Below the pieces are notes generated by a model that saw nothing but the letters and a program-made list of their open reading frames with translations, was not told where the DNA came from and ran no database searches. This document shows, in pieces, positions 16,938-25,829 of a DNA stretch of 32,251 bases. Source of the stretch: Rhodobacter sp. (GTDB lineage Bacteria; Pseudomonadota; Alphaproteobacteria; Rhodobacterales; Rhodobacteraceae); assembly GCA_020250125.1 (NCBI GenBank), contig JADCEL010000084.1, forward strand, positions 1 to 32,251, in the 5' to 3' direction. The position numbers and the translations under genes are program-made. Position 1 is the stretch's first letter. Each line of letters opens with the position of its first letter.

Positions 16938-19900
16938 TCATCCCCCGGGCGGTGCGGCGCGGAAGATATCGCGGAACATCCCCGGTGTCAGGATCGACAG
17001 CGGATTGACCGACACAACCGGATCATCCGCCGTACCGGTCAGTTGATAGCTGAAGCCGAACAGCCCCTCGCCGGGCCGGGTCAGGACCGTGCCGATGCTG
17101 TTCAGCAGGTAGATCGGCGAAATCACCCCCTGCATGTTCAAGCCGCGGGTGGTCGAATTGAAGCTGCCCGACAGGCTGACGCCCAATGATGCCCCCACCG
17201 CCGACCCGCGGGTGACCGATACGCCCGCAGGCGACGTGCGGAACCGGGCCTCGACCGTGCTGAACACCAGACCGGAGTTGTTCAGTTGGTCCAGCAGGCC
17301 GACCACGCTGATCGCATTCAGCAATTCGGCAAGGATCGGCACGCCGCGGATTTGGATGTCCGTAACCACGGCACTGCCGTCATAGACGCCCCTCGCCCCG
17401 CGCGGCCAAAGTGTCAGGTCAAGCGCGCCCCCCCGTACCCGGCCGGAAATGCCGGCCGCAGCAATGACCGCCCCGGCATTGTCCGACAGGATGCGGGCCG
17501 CCGTGCCGTCCTGTGTGGGCAGGACAGACCCCGAAACCCGCGCCTTGCCATTGACCGATCCGGTGAATTCCCCCTTCAGGCCGTCGCCGTAGCCGCCGCT
17601 GAACAGGCCCTGAAATCCGGTCAGGGAAATGCCTTGGGTCACTGTCAGACGGTCCAGCGCCACGGTCAGCGGCAGGCCGCCGGAACTGCCCGACGAGTCT
17701 TCCGGCAGGTAGCGCAGGTCGGCCGTTCCCCCGGTTACGGCAATGCCCACATCGCGGCCCGCGCCGTTGCCGGTCAGCTCCACCTGCGCATCCAGCCAGT
17801 CGCCGCTTTTCACCGTCCCGAAGCGCGCCAGCGCCAGCCCCCCGTCCGGGCGCAGCGTGACGCTGCCCTCGACAGTCACATCGCCGCTGGTCAGGCGCAG
17901 CCGGTCAATGGCCGCCGGGCGGCCCAGGCGGCCCTCAACCGTGATCGCCGCGCTGTCGTTCGGGCCCTTGGCAAGGCCGATCGACGGCACAAACAGCGAG
18001 ACCCCTGCCAGTGCCGAGTCCAGCCGGAAGGTGCCGCCCTCCTTGACAAGGTCCATCTCCAGCCGGGCCGTGCCCTTGCCCGTCATGCTGTCGGCCGGCA
18101 GGCGGACCCCGAACTCTTGCAGCGCGGCGTCCGAGACCTCGGCCTCGCCTTCGATCCGGCTGATGCCCTTGAAGGCGGGGCCGAACCTCTGCGTCCAGGT
18201 CGCGTCGAACGGGGCATTGCCCAGCCGCGCCTTGCCGCTGATCCGCAGCGCCGCAGTGTCGGCCCGAAGCGCCAGCCTGTCGGCGCGCAGCGTCTTGCCC
18301 CTGACCAGCCCGGTCGAGGTGACATCGCTCAGCGTTCCGGTCACGTCAAAGACCACGTCCTGCGCCTGCACCCTCGGTTGCAGCGGCAAGCGAAATGTCG
18401 CGGTCATTTCAGCCTGCCCCTCTGCCAGCGACACGGGAAAGCCCGCCTTGGCCGGAAAACCGAAGGGCGGCTCATCCAGAAGCGACATCGCGGCGGTGAT
18501 CGAGCTTTTCGTCTTCAGGATGATCTCCGCCCGCGCAGGCATTTGGGTGATGTCCGGCACCCGGATGACCGATCCCGCCACATCGATCCGCCCGCCTTCC
18601 GGCGGCGTCACCCCGCCCCGGTCCAGAACCGTGGTGTGGGTGGAATCGAGGATCGTGGAATAGCCGTGGGCATCCCTGACCGGCGGCAGCGTGCGCATGA
18701 AGCGCACCTCAGCCCCCGCAAAGTCATAGCCCAGCGACAGGCGCGGTTCCTGCCCCGGCCTCAGGCGCACCCCGCCCTTCACATTGGACAGAACACCTTC
18801 CTGCACATTGGTCACCAGCCAGGCCCGGGTTTTCGGAACCAGACCCAACGGCCACAGCGCCAGCAGCCGGTCGTGGCGGATTTCGTTCAGCGCCACGTCC
18901 AGCGACAGGTTCCACCCTGCGGGTTCGGCCAGCGCCACCCCCTTGACATGAAGTCGCCGCTTGCCTTCGTTCAGCGCGATCTGGCCGATGTCGATCCGGA
19001 AGGGATCAAGACGCAGCCGCGCGTCCGCCGACCCTTCGGTAAAGACCACCGGTTCTTCAAAAAGACCCGCAGGATCAACGCGCAGATCACGGATCTTCAT
19101 CTGACTGATGAAGGCACTCGGCTGGCCTTTGGCAAGCCCCGGCACCCTTGTTATGCCGCTTGCCGTCAGACGCAGCGAGGTGCTTTCCACCGACAGACTG
19201 GTCAGGGTCAGCACTTCGCCCTGCGTATCCAGGGAAAAGCTCAGCGCGGCCCGGTCAAAGGCCACGGGCAGCGTGCTTTCGTTCGGGTGCAGCGCCCCGG
19301 CCCCGATTTCCAGCGTCCCGTCGGTGCCGGTCAGCCGGCCCGCCCTGTCCAGACTGGCCGAAAGCCGCCCCGAAATCGGCGCATCCAGCACGCCCAGCCA
19401 GGCCAGGGCCGGCGCCTGGGATGCGATGTCTGCCGCAGCCACCCCGGTCACCGTGGCACGGATGCGGGCCGACGAATCTGCCTTGGTGCTGATGAAGGTC
19501 AATGCGGCCTGCGCCGGGGCGGTTCCGCCCCCCACAAGTCCGAAGGCCAGCGCCAGGGCAAGCTCATCGGGGCGGTTGACGATGGTCACGCGCCCGTCCC
19601 CCACTTGCCAGAGGCGGTCCGCGCGGCGGTCATCCAGCGTCAGCGTCAGCGCGTCCGCCTCGATCCGGTCCAGCGCGGACAGGGCCGGCAGGTCGAAGAC
19701 ATGCTCGATCCGCTGCAAAAGTTCCGCCAGACTGGCGGGCGGCGGCCCTGCGGCATCCGCCCCGAATTCCAGATCGAAGCGGCCGTCCGACAGCCGCCGC
19801 AGCGTTGCCTGCGCCCCGGCGACGCGCAGGGCGCGCAGGCGGATTTCGCCCTGCAGAAGGTGCCCCGGATCAACACGGGCATCCATCTGCGGCAGCATCA

Positions 19901-20144
19901 CGATGGTGCGGCCCGCGCCATTGATCAGGCGCAGGTCCTGCAGCTCCAGCTGTGGGACCCCGCCCGGTCCGACCGACACCGCCGCCCCGCCCAGGGTCAG
20001 GGACGCGCCGGGTTCAAGCGCGTTGCCGATCAGTCGGTTCATCCGCGATTCAACTTCGGCCACGGCCCAGACCGGCAGGTGAAACGGCCGCCCCGCAAGA
20101 CCCGGCAGCGCAACTGCGGCCAGCGTCACCACGGCCACAAGCAC
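16938..20144 (-). CDS. Large AsmA/YhdP-like envelope protein
   Basis: At least 1068 residues with one N-terminal membrane segment and a long, mostly beta-rich extracytoplasmic part. It fits the AsmA-like superfamily (YhdP / DUF3971 and AsmA C-terminal region), whose members bridge the inner and outer membranes and are linked to phospholipid transport. Typical C-terminal text is [21 protein letters not shown]...[25 protein letters not shown], then [20 protein letters not shown]. The GTG at 20142-20144 is the only ATG/GTG/TTG start near the 5' end, but it cuts into the hydrophobic helix. The in-frame upstream sequence (to a TAA at 20289) encodes an Arg-rich stretch RRARRRRSGLWLSL that would complete a normal signal anchor, so the true start is probably further upstream. 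It overlaps nothing and is coupled to queA. Confidence 0.85.
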   Translation of the reverse strand: MLVAVVTLAAVALPGLAGRPFHLPVWAVAEVESRMNRLIGNALEPGASLTLGGAAVSVGPGGVPQLELQDLRLINGAGRTIVMLPQMDARVDPGHLLQGEIRLRALRVAGAQATLRRLSDGRFDLEFGADAAGPPPASLAELLQRIEHVFDLPALSALDRIEADALTLTLDDRRADRLWQVGDGRVTIVNRPDELALALAFGLVGGGTAPAQAALTFISTKADSSARIRATVTGVAAADIASQAPALAWLGVLDAPISGRLSASLDRAGRLTGTDGTLEIGAGALHPNESTLPVAFDRAALSFSLDTQGEVLTLTSLSVESTSLRLTASGITRVPGLAKGQPSAFISQMKIRDLRVDPAGLFEEPVVFTEGSADARLRLDPFRIDIGQIALNEGKRRLHVKGVALAEPAGWNLSLDVALNEIRHDRLLALWPLGLVPKTRAWLVTNVQEGVLSNVKGGVRLRPGQEPRLSLGYDFAGAEVRFMRTLPPVRDAHGYSTILDSTHTTVLDRGGVTPPEGGRIDVAGSVIRVPDITQMPARAEIILKTKSSITAAMSLLDEPPFGFPAKAGFPVSLAEGQAEMTATFRLPLQPRVQAQDVVFDVTGTLSDVTSTGLVRGKTLRADRLALRADTAALRISGKARLGNAPFDATWTQRFGPAFKGISRIEGEAEVSDAALQEFGVRLPADSMTGKGTARLEMDLVKEGGTFRLDSALAGVSLFVPSIGLAKGPNDSAAITVEGRLGRPAAIDRLRLTSGDVTVEGSVTLRPDGGLALARFGTVKSGDWLDAQVELTGNGAGRDVGIAVTGGTADLRYLPEDSSGSSGGLPLTVALDRLTVTQGISLTGFQGLFSGGYGDGLKGEFTGSVNGKARVSGSVLPTQDGTAARILSDNAGAVIAAAGISGRVRGGALDLTLWPRGARGVYDGSAVVTDIQIRGVPILAELLNAISVVGLLDQLNNSGLVFSTVEARFRTSPAGVSVTRGSAVGASLGVSLSGSFNSTTRGLNMQGVISPIYLLNSIGTVLTRPGEGLFGFSYQLTGTADDPVVSVNPLSILTPGMFRDIFRAAPPGG

Positions 20145-20281
20145 AAGCGACAGCCACAGGCCGGATCGCCGCCGCCTTGCCCTGCGCCCCGCAGCGGGAC
20201 CGGGGTTCTGCGGTTCTGGCTGACCGGGCTGTGAAATCGCGCCTCTCCCCGATGATGGATCATCATCCTTGCGAACCTGCG

Positions 20282-20309
20282 GTTGCCTTTATCTTTCCCG
20301 CAAGGCAAC
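20282..20309. promoter_or_regulatory. Inverted repeat between asmA-like gene and bcp
   Basis: GTTGCCTT and AAGGCAAC form a perfect 8-bp dyad separated by 12 bases in the divergent intergenic region. Its place between two divergent genes suggests an operator, but the binding protein is unknown. It could also be a transcript hairpin in either 5' leader. Confidence 0.35.
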
Positions 20310-20362
20310 TAAAACTCAAAAGCACGTCACCAGTTTCGCACATCTGCACAAAGGAGCCGCCT

Positions 20363-20824
20363 ATGCCTGCCGCCGGTCAGCCCGCCCCCGATTTCACCCT
20401 GCCCCGCGACGGCGGCGGCCAGGTTTCACTGTCGTCCTTCCGCCCCGGAAAGGTCGTCCTGTATTTCTACCCCAAGGATGACACGCCCGGCTGCACCATC
20501 GAGGCCACCGACTTTACCGCAAGGCTGGCCGAATTTGCCGCAGCCGACACCACGGTGATCGGCATTTCGAAGGACAGTGTCAAAAGCCATGACAAGTTCC
20601 GCGCCAAGCACGGCCTTGCGATCATCCTCGCCTCGGACGAGGGCGGCACCGTCTGCGAGGACTGGGGCGTCTGGGTCGAGAAAAGCATGTATGGCAAGAC
20701 CTATATGGGGATCGAACGGTCAACCTTCCTGATCGGCGGCACCGGCACGGTGGCGGTCGCCTGGCCGAAGGTCACGGTCAAGGGGCATGTCGACGCCGTG
20801 CTCAAGGCGGCGCAGGCGCTGTGA
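20363..20824 (+). CDS. bcp: Peroxiredoxin of the BCP/PrxQ type
   Basis: A 153-residue thiol peroxidase that reduces peroxides at a catalytic cysteine, probably with thioredoxin as reductant. YFYPKDDTPGCTIEATDF contains the peroxidatic Cys at residue 44 in the PxxxTPGC context. The resolving Cys found five residues later in E. coli BCP is Thr here (T49); the only other Cys is about residue 98 (GGTVCEDWGVW). SMYGKTYMGIERSTFLI is a conserved later block. The start ATG 20363 follows AAAGGAG with ideal spacing. The stop overlaps the start of the next gene (GTGA), so the two are translationally coupled. Confidence 0.94.
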   Translation: MPAAGQPAPDFTLPRDGGGQVSLSSFRPGKVVLYFYPKDDTPGCTIEATDFTARLAEFAAADTTVIGISKDSVKSHDKFRAKHGLAIILASDEGGTVCEDWGVWVEKSMYGKTYMGIERSTFLIGGTGTVAVAWPKVTVKGHVDAVLKAAQAL

Positions 20825-21651
20825 CCGCGACCCTGGCGCAGATGGCGGTCGACGTGCTGACCACGGCCGACGGCCGCGCCAAGACCGCGCTGGGACGCCG
20901 CCATGCGGCGGCCTGGCGCGCGGCGCGGGCGGCGGGCACCCCGCTTCCCCTGGGGCAGGCGCAGCCCCCCGCGCGCCCGGCGCGCCCCGCCGCGCCCGAA
21001 CTTCTGGCCCCGCGCGATATGCCGCGCCGCCGCCCCGGCACGGCGGCCGGGCGCATCGCCCTGCTGCATGCCGTTGCCCATATCGAATTGAATGCGGTGG
21101 ACCTGCACTGGGACATCATCGCCCGCTTCACCGATACGAAGATGCCCATCGGCTTTTATGACGACTGGGTGAAGGCCGCCGATGAGGAAGCCAGGCATTT
21201 CAACCTGATCTGCGATTGTCTGGAGGCCCTGGGCAGCCATTACGGGGCCCTGCCCGCCCATGCCGGAATGTGGCGCGCGGCGGAAGATACCGCCGGTGAT
21301 CTGCTGGGCCGGCTGGCCGTGGTGCCCATGGTGCTGGAAGCGCGCGGGCTGGACGTGACGCCAGGCATGATCGGGATTTTCCGCAACGCCGGCGACACGC
21401 AGGCGCAGGAGGCGCTTTCCGTGATCTATGCCGAAGAGGTGGCGCATGTCGCCTATGGCTCCAAGTGGTTCCATTTCCTGTGCGGGCGCCAGGACATCGA
21501 CCCCAGGGACGTGTTCCATGATCTGCTGCGCAGATATTTCCACGGCGCGCTGAAGCCGCCCTTCAACGAGGAAAAGCGGGCGGAAGCCGGCATTCCGCCT
21601 GATTTCTACTGGCCGCTGGCGGAACAGACCGCGCAGCGGACGCGCGGTTGA
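20821..21651 (+). CDS. DUF455 ferritin-like protein
   Basis: A 276-residue member of the DUF455 family, predicted to adopt a ferritin-like four-helix fold that may bind a metal pair. Candidate ligands sit in AVAHIELNAVDLHWDIIARF (His/Glu), AADEEARHFNLI (E-x2-H) and IYAEEVAHVAYG (E-x2-H), the repeating pattern seen in this superfamily. A Pro/Ala/Arg-rich linker (about residues 45-70) separates a short N-terminal helical part from the core. Translation starts at a GTG that overlaps the bcp stop by 4 bp. Function is not established; coupling to a peroxidase hints at an oxidative-stress or metal role, which is inference. Confidence 0.88.
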   Translation: MTATLAQMAVDVLTTADGRAKTALGRRHAAAWRAARAAGTPLPLGQAQPPARPARPAAPELLAPRDMPRRRPGTAAGRIALLHAVAHIELNAVDLHWDIIARFTDTKMPIGFYDDWVKAADEEARHFNLICDCLEALGSHYGALPAHAGMWRAAEDTAGDLLGRLAVVPMVLEARGLDVTPGMIGIFRNAGDTQAQEALSVIYAEEVAHVAYGSKWFHFLCGRQDIDPRDVFHDLLRRYFHGALKPPFNEEKRAEAGIPPDFYWPLAEQTAQRTRG

Positions 21652-21842
21652 CCCCGCGTCGCATCGGCGACATTTCGCCGATTTTCGGCACTGTTGGCGG
21701 CATTCGGCGGGCGGCCTTTCAAAGGCGTTGCGACAGGACCTTGCCCTCTGTTAGCTGCCCAAGGGCGACATCATGGGAATGGTTGCGCCGGCTTCGGGGC
21801 TGACCGCCCTGCACCCTTGGGCAAACAACACGGGGCGTTCAC
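21652..21842 (+). promoter_or_regulatory. Intergenic region upstream of the M23-bactofilin pair
   Basis: This 191-bp gap probably holds the promoter of the M23 peptidase gene. Visible structure includes a 13-bp palindrome GCCTTTCAAAGGC at 21714-21726, directly followed by a TTGCGA hexamer that could serve as a -35. There is also a perfect 10-bp inverted repeat TGCCCAAGGG (21756-21765) / CCCTTGGGCA (21814-21823) spaced 48 bp. The -10 element is not clear. The distant dyad could loop in the leader RNA and occlude or expose the weak GTG start. Confidence 0.35.
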
Positions 21843-23192
21843 GTGACGGGGCATCTTTCCTACCGGCTGAATGCAGCGCTTGAGCGCGTCTTTCCGGAAC
21901 AGCGGCTGTTCCTGAAATCCGATCAGGATACCCGGTTCATCCGGCTGCGTCCCATGACCCAGGCTATCGCCGCCGTCGGGGGTGCCCTGCTGATGGCATG
22001 GCTGATCGTTGCCTCTGCGATCCTGCTGATGACATCGATTTCCGCCGGATCAGCCCGCGAGCAGGCCCAGTTGGCCGGACAGATTTACGAGCAGCGCCTG
22101 AACGACCTGTCGCAGGACCGCGATCAGCGCTCTGCCGAGGCGATGCAGGCGCAAGAGCGGTTCAATCTGGCGCTCGATCAGGTGTCGCGGATGCAGTCTG
22201 CACTTCTCGCCTCGGAAGACCGCCGGAAAGAACTTGAGACCGCCATCGAGGTGATCCAGAAAACCCTGCGCCGCACCATTGCCGAGCGCGACGATGCCCG
22301 CAGCGACGTGCAGCGCATCGTCCTGGCGATGACAGAGCAGACCGGCTCCGGCACAGGCGAGGCGTCACGCAGCGAAGATGTGCTGGCCACGCTGAAGGTT
22401 CTGACCCGGACACTGGGCGACACCGCTGAAGAGCGCGATTCGCTTTACGCCGACGCCGCCCTTGCCCGTGACGAGGCGGCAGAGACGGCCCTTGAAATGC
22501 GCCTGATGGAAGAGCGCAACGATCTGATCTTTGAACAGCTTGAAAATGCGGTGTCCGTTTCGATGGAACCGCTGGACGAGATGTTCAAGGCCGTGGGGCT
22601 GCAACCCGAACGGGTGCTTGACCAGGTGCGCCGCGGATATTCCGGCCAGGGTGGCCCGCTGGTGCCGCTGAGCCTTTCCACAAAGGGAAGCCCCGCAGAA
22701 TTGCCAAGCCCTGAAGAGATTCGGGCCACTGCGGTGCTGAAGGACCTGGACCAGATGAACATCTACCGGATCGCCATCAGCAAGGTGCCGTTCGCCCATC
22801 CGGTAAAGACGGCCGTGCGTTACACATCGGGCTTTGGCGGGCGCAATGACCCGATGGGGCGCGGCCACCGCATGCACGAGGGTCAGGACATGGCGGGCAA
22901 GCATGGCTCTGCCATCTATGCGACTGCGGACGGCGTCATCACCTATGCCGGCTGGGAAAGCGGCTATGGCAGGCTGGTCAAGATCCGGCATGATTTCGGT
23001 ATTGAAACCCGTTACGGCCACCTTTCCAGAATCCGCGTAAACGTCGGAGAGAGGGTATCGCGCGGTGACCGTATCGGTGATATGGGAAATACCGGCCGGT
23101 CAACCGGCACCCATCTTCACTACGAGGTCCGGCTGAGCGGCACTGCCGTAAACCCGATGACCTACATCAAGGCGGCGCGAGATGTTTTCTAA
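21843..23192 (+). CDS. Membrane-anchored M23 (LytM-type) peptidase
   Basis: A 449-residue envelope protein. Order of parts: a short cytosolic N-terminus (RVFPEQRLFLKSDQDTRFIR), one transmembrane helix (about 43-66), a long coiled coil (about 75-235, rich in Glu/Gln/Arg/Leu), then a C-terminal M23 domain (about 325-445). Zinc-site residues are present: HEGQD (H345, D349) and HLH (425-427), plus the conserved RYGHLSRI. All key residues are intact, so it is likely an active DD- or LD-endopeptidase cutting peptidoglycan crosslinks. The start is a GTG with a weak ribosome site. The gene overlaps the bactofilin gene by 11 bp, the known peptidase-bactofilin pairing in which the bactofilin positions the hydrolase. 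Confidence 0.93.
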   Translation: MTGHLSYRLNAALERVFPEQRLFLKSDQDTRFIRLRPMTQAIAAVGGALLMAWLIVASAILLMTSISAGSAREQAQLAGQIYEQRLNDLSQDRDQRSAEAMQAQERFNLALDQVSRMQSALLASEDRRKELETAIEVIQKTLRRTIAERDDARSDVQRIVLAMTEQTGSGTGEASRSEDVLATLKVLTRTLGDTAEERDSLYADAALARDEAAETALEMRLMEERNDLIFEQLENAVSVSMEPLDEMFKAVGLQPERVLDQVRRGYSGQGGPLVPLSLSTKGSPAELPSPEEIRATAVLKDLDQMNIYRIAISKVPFAHPVKTAVRYTSGFGGRNDPMGRGHRMHEGQDMAGKHGSAIYATADGVITYAGWESGYGRLVKIRHDFGIETRYGHLSRIRVNVGERVSRGDRIGDMGNTGRSTGTHLHYEVRLSGTAVNPMTYIKAARDVF

Positions 23193-23697
23193 AAGCAGAA
23201 TCAATGAACCCGGTCCAAAGGCAGGCGGCGAGTCCGAACGCCCGAAAACGGCAGAGGACAAAGCGAGAAACACCATGGACTATTCCCCCTCTTCACCAAA
23301 GGCAAAACCGGCTGTGTCTGTGCTGTCATCTGATCTGACCGTTGTCGGCAACCTGAAGACCAGCGGCGACATCCAGATCGAAGGCACGGTCGAGGGCGAC
23401 ATCCGCGCGCATCTGCTGACAGTGGGCGAAACCGCCACGATTCGCGGCGAAATCGTGGCCGACGACATCGTGGTGAACGGGCGCGTCATCGGTCGGGTGC
23501 GCGGGTTGAAAGTGCGGCTGACCTCAAGCGCGCGGGTCGAAGGGGACATCATCCACAAGACCATCGCGATCGAAAGCGGTGCGCATTTCGAAGGCTCTGT
23601 CCAGCGTCAGGATGATCCGCTGGCGACGGGCCGCGCGGCCCTTGCGGCACCGGCAGCGGCCCTTGCAGCCCCCGCGACCAAGCCCGACACGATCTGA
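23182..23697 (+). CDS. Bactofilin
   Basis: A 171-residue cytoskeletal protein that polymerises into filaments at the inner membrane face and localises cell-wall enzymes. The bactofilin core (about 48-145) is a beta-helix with repeating hydrophobic rungs, recognisable by LTVVGNLKTSGDIQIEGTVE, then ATIRGEIVADDIVVNGRVIG and ARVEGDIIHKTIAIESGAHF. The N-terminal 40 residues are polar and disordered-looking; the C-terminus is Ala/Pro-rich. The ATG lies 11 bp inside the end of the M23 peptidase gene, so the two are cotranscribed and coupled. A second ATG (23275, MDYSPSS) preceded by a GAGAAACACC stretch could be an alternative start. Confidence 0.94.
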   Translation: MFSKSRINEPGPKAGGESERPKTAEDKARNTMDYSPSSPKAKPAVSVLSSDLTVVGNLKTSGDIQIEGTVEGDIRAHLLTVGETATIRGEIVADDIVVNGRVIGRVRGLKVRLTSSARVEGDIIHKTIAIESGAHFEGSVQRQDDPLATGRAALAAPAAALAAPATKPDTI

Positions 23698-23726
23698 GCG
23701 GCGCGCGGGGCGGCAGCCCTGACATG

Positions 23727-23760
23727 AAGCCCTGACGCAACCCGTCAGGGCTTTATCTTT
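23727..23760 (+). terminator. Rho-independent terminator after bactofilin
   Basis: The 11-bp stem AAGCCCTGACG / CGTCAGGGCTT with loop CAACC is followed by TATCTTTC, 29 bp after the bactofilin stop. It may also serve the convergent DUF2189 gene on the minus strand, whose stop is at 23770. Confidence 0.85.
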
Positions 23761-23769
23761 CTTCCGGTG

Positions 23770-24543
23770 TCAGGCCAGCGCCCGCCGGTACAGATGCCAT
23801 GTCGCATGGCCCAGCACCGGCAGGACGATCAGCAGCCCCAGAAAACCGGGCAGCATTGCCGCGAAGACCAGCAGGGCAATGAAGGCCCCCCATCCAAGCA
23901 TCACCGTCGGGCTGGCCTGCACCGTCTTGAAACTGACGATCATCGCGGTGACGAAATCAATTTCGCGGTCCATCATCAGCGGCAGGCTGACCACGGTGAG
24001 CGAAAACAGAAGCGTGGCAAACACCGCCCCCACAGCCGTTCCCACCGCCAGCATCGCCAGTCCGTTCGGTGTCAGAAAGACCGACAGCGAAGACGAGACA
24101 TCGGTCATGGTCGACAGGCCCATGAACAGGGCGAAGATCATATGGGCAAGGAAGTTCCAGAACAGGAAGAAGACCACGATCACAACAGCGATCGAGGGGA
24201 TCTGCCGGTTCTTTTCGGCCCAGACCACCCCCAGGACCGACCGCCAGCCCAGCGGCGTGCCCTGTTCAATCCGCCGGCTGACCTCATAAAGACCACAGGC
24301 GATGAAGGGTCCCAGAATGGGAAAGCCCGCCGCTGCGGGCAAGGTCCACCACAGCTGGCCCGAAACCGTCAGGGCAAGATACATCACCCAGCCGCCCAGA
24401 ACATAGACCGAAGCAAAGAACAGCCCGAACAGCGGGGCCCGGGTGAAATCGCGCCAGCCAAGCCGCAGGGCAGCGGTCAGATCGGCCAGGGTGACACTGT
24501 TGATCGCGGGGACCGCCGATGCGGGAACGACCTTTTGCGTCAT
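23770..24543 (-). CDS. DUF2189 integral membrane protein
   Basis: A 257-residue protein with about six hydrophobic segments, matching the DUF2189 family of bacterial inner-membrane proteins without assigned function. Recognisable stretches are the N-terminal LTAALRLGWRDFTRAPLFGL and the central FPILGPFIACGLYEVSRRIE, with SLPLMMDREIDFVTAMIVSF later. The start is the ATG at 24541-24543 (MTQKVVPAS), preceded by GGAGGGG; a longer start at 24558 would use that ribosome site as coding sequence. It follows prfB on the same strand with a 75-bp gap. Confidence 0.88.
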   Translation of the reverse strand: MTQKVVPASAVPAINSVTLADLTAALRLGWRDFTRAPLFGLFFASVYVLGGWVMYLALTVSGQLWWTLPAAAGFPILGPFIACGLYEVSRRIEQGTPLGWRSVLGVVWAEKNRQIPSIAVVIVVFFLFWNFLAHMIFALFMGLSTMTDVSSSLSVFLTPNGLAMLAVGTAVGAVFATLLFSLTVVSLPLMMDREIDFVTAMIVSFKTVQASPTVMLGWGAFIALLVFAAMLPGFLGLLIVLPVLGHATWHLYRRALA

Positions 24544-24618
24544 GCCAGGCCCCTCCATCCGGGCAAGGGCTGGCGCAGCCGGGCCTTGCCGGCCAATCCC
24601 GGTCGACGCAGCGGCGGG

Positions 24619-25743
24619 TCAGTCGGCATTCGCCTCGGCCCGGCTCTTGCCCGCCACATCCATCGCCAGCGTCGCGGCCATGAAACGGTCGAGATCGCCG
24701 TCAAGAACGCCCTGCGTGTCAGAGGTTTCCACGCCCGTCCGCAGGTCTTTCACCATCTGGTAGGGCTGAAGCACATAGGACCGGATCTGGTTGCCCCAGC
24801 CGGCATCGCCCTTGGTCTCGTGCGCCGCATTGATCGCCGCTGTCCGCTTGTCCAGTTCCAGCTGATACAGCCGCGAACGCAGGGCATTCATGGCAATCTC
24901 GCGGTTCTGGTGCTGGGATTTCATCGATGAGGTGACAACGATGTTGGTCGGCAGGTGGGTGATCCGCACCGCCGAATCCGTGGTGTTCACATGCTGGCCG
25001 CCCGCACCGGAAGACCGATAGGTATCGATGCGGATCTCGCTGTCGGGGATGACGATTTCGATGTTGTCATCCACCACCGGATAGACCCAGACCGAGCTGA
25101 ACGAGGTATGGCGCCGCGCAGCCGAGTCATAGGGCGAAATCCGCACAAGGCGGTGTACGCCGGACTCTGACTTCAGCCAGCCATAGGCATTCGGCCCGCT
25201 GATCTTGTAGGAGGCTGACTTGATTCCGGCCTCTTCGCCCGCACTTTCCGACATCAGTTCAACGCTGTAGCCTTTCTTTTCGGCCCAACGCACATACATG
25301 CGTGCCAGCATGCTGGCCCAGTCACAGCTTTCGGTGCCGCCCGCACCTGCGTTCACTTCCAGGAAGGTATCGTTGCTGTCCGCCTCGCCGTTCAGCAGCG
25401 CCTCCACCTCTTTTGCAGAGGCCAGCGTCACCAGACCCCGCAGCGCCTGTTCGGCCTCTGCCACGATCTCGGCATCGCCTTCGGCCTCGCCCAGTTCGAT
25501 CAGCCCGACATTGTCGCGCAGGCCGGATTCGATCTGGCCATAGGTTGACAGCGCATCCAGCAGCGCCTGCCGTTCACGCATCAGCTTTTGCGCCCGTGCA
25601 GGGTCAGACCACAGGTCGCCATGTTCCAGCAGGGCGTTGAATTCTTCCAGCCGGTGCGATGCCGTTTCCCGGCCCATCCGCTGGCCCAGCAATTTCAGCG
25701 ATTTTTCAATCGCCTCCACATTGTTCTGCGTCTCGGCGCGCAT
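24619..25743 (-). CDS. prfB: Peptide chain release factor 2
   Basis: RF2 recognises UGA and UAA stop codons and triggers peptide release on the ribosome. It has 374 residues. The peptidyl-hydrolysis motif GGQ is at 248-250 ([19 protein letters not shown]). The stop-codon-reading tripeptide is SPY at 203-205 ([17 protein letters not shown]), where E. coli RF2 has SPF; I recall SPY as usual in alphaproteobacteria. The reading frame is continuous from ATG 25743, with no internal TGA-dependent frameshift site as in E. coli. It follows mrcA by 86 bp. Confidence 0.97.
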   Translation of the reverse strand: MRAETQNNVEAIEKSLKLLGQRMGRETASHRLEEFNALLEHGDLWSDPARAQKLMRERQALLDALSTYGQIESGLRDNVGLIELGEAEGDAEIVAEAEQALRGLVTLASAKEVEALLNGEADSNDTFLEVNAGAGGTESCDWASMLARMYVRWAEKKGYSVELMSESAGEEAGIKSASYKISGPNAYGWLKSESGVHRLVRISPYDSAARRHTSFSSVWVYPVVDDNIEIVIPDSEIRIDTYRSSGAGGQHVNTTDSAVRITHLPTNIVVTSSMKSQHQNREIAMNALRSRLYQLELDKRTAAINAAHETKGDAGWGNQIRSYVLQPYQMVKDLRTGVETSDTQGVLDGDLDRFMAATLAMDVAGKSRAEANAD

Positions 25744-25829
25744 CGGTCTTCTTCCGTTTCCTTTGGTTCAGCGCGGGGTGATACCGGGTCGGGGCCGCCG
25801 CGGCAAGGGCGGGGCAGACCCCGCCTGCG

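Noticed and set aside
17286-20234. A 982-codon open frame on the plus strand opposite the AsmA-like gene
   Set aside because: It is an antisense mirror of a GC-rich coding frame. The translation is dominated by Arg, Gln, Pro, Gly and His with no family resemblance, while the minus strand has recognisable AsmA-like sequence.
20126-20308. A 60-codon minus-strand frame overlapping the start of the AsmA-like gene
   Set aside because: Its sequence is Arg/Cys/Gly-rich with no hydrophobic or domain signature. It matters only as a possible frameshifted N-terminus, noted in the findings.
25743-25760. Programmed frameshift in prfB
   Set aside because: The frame is open from the ATG and there is no early in-frame TGA preceded by a slippery site.
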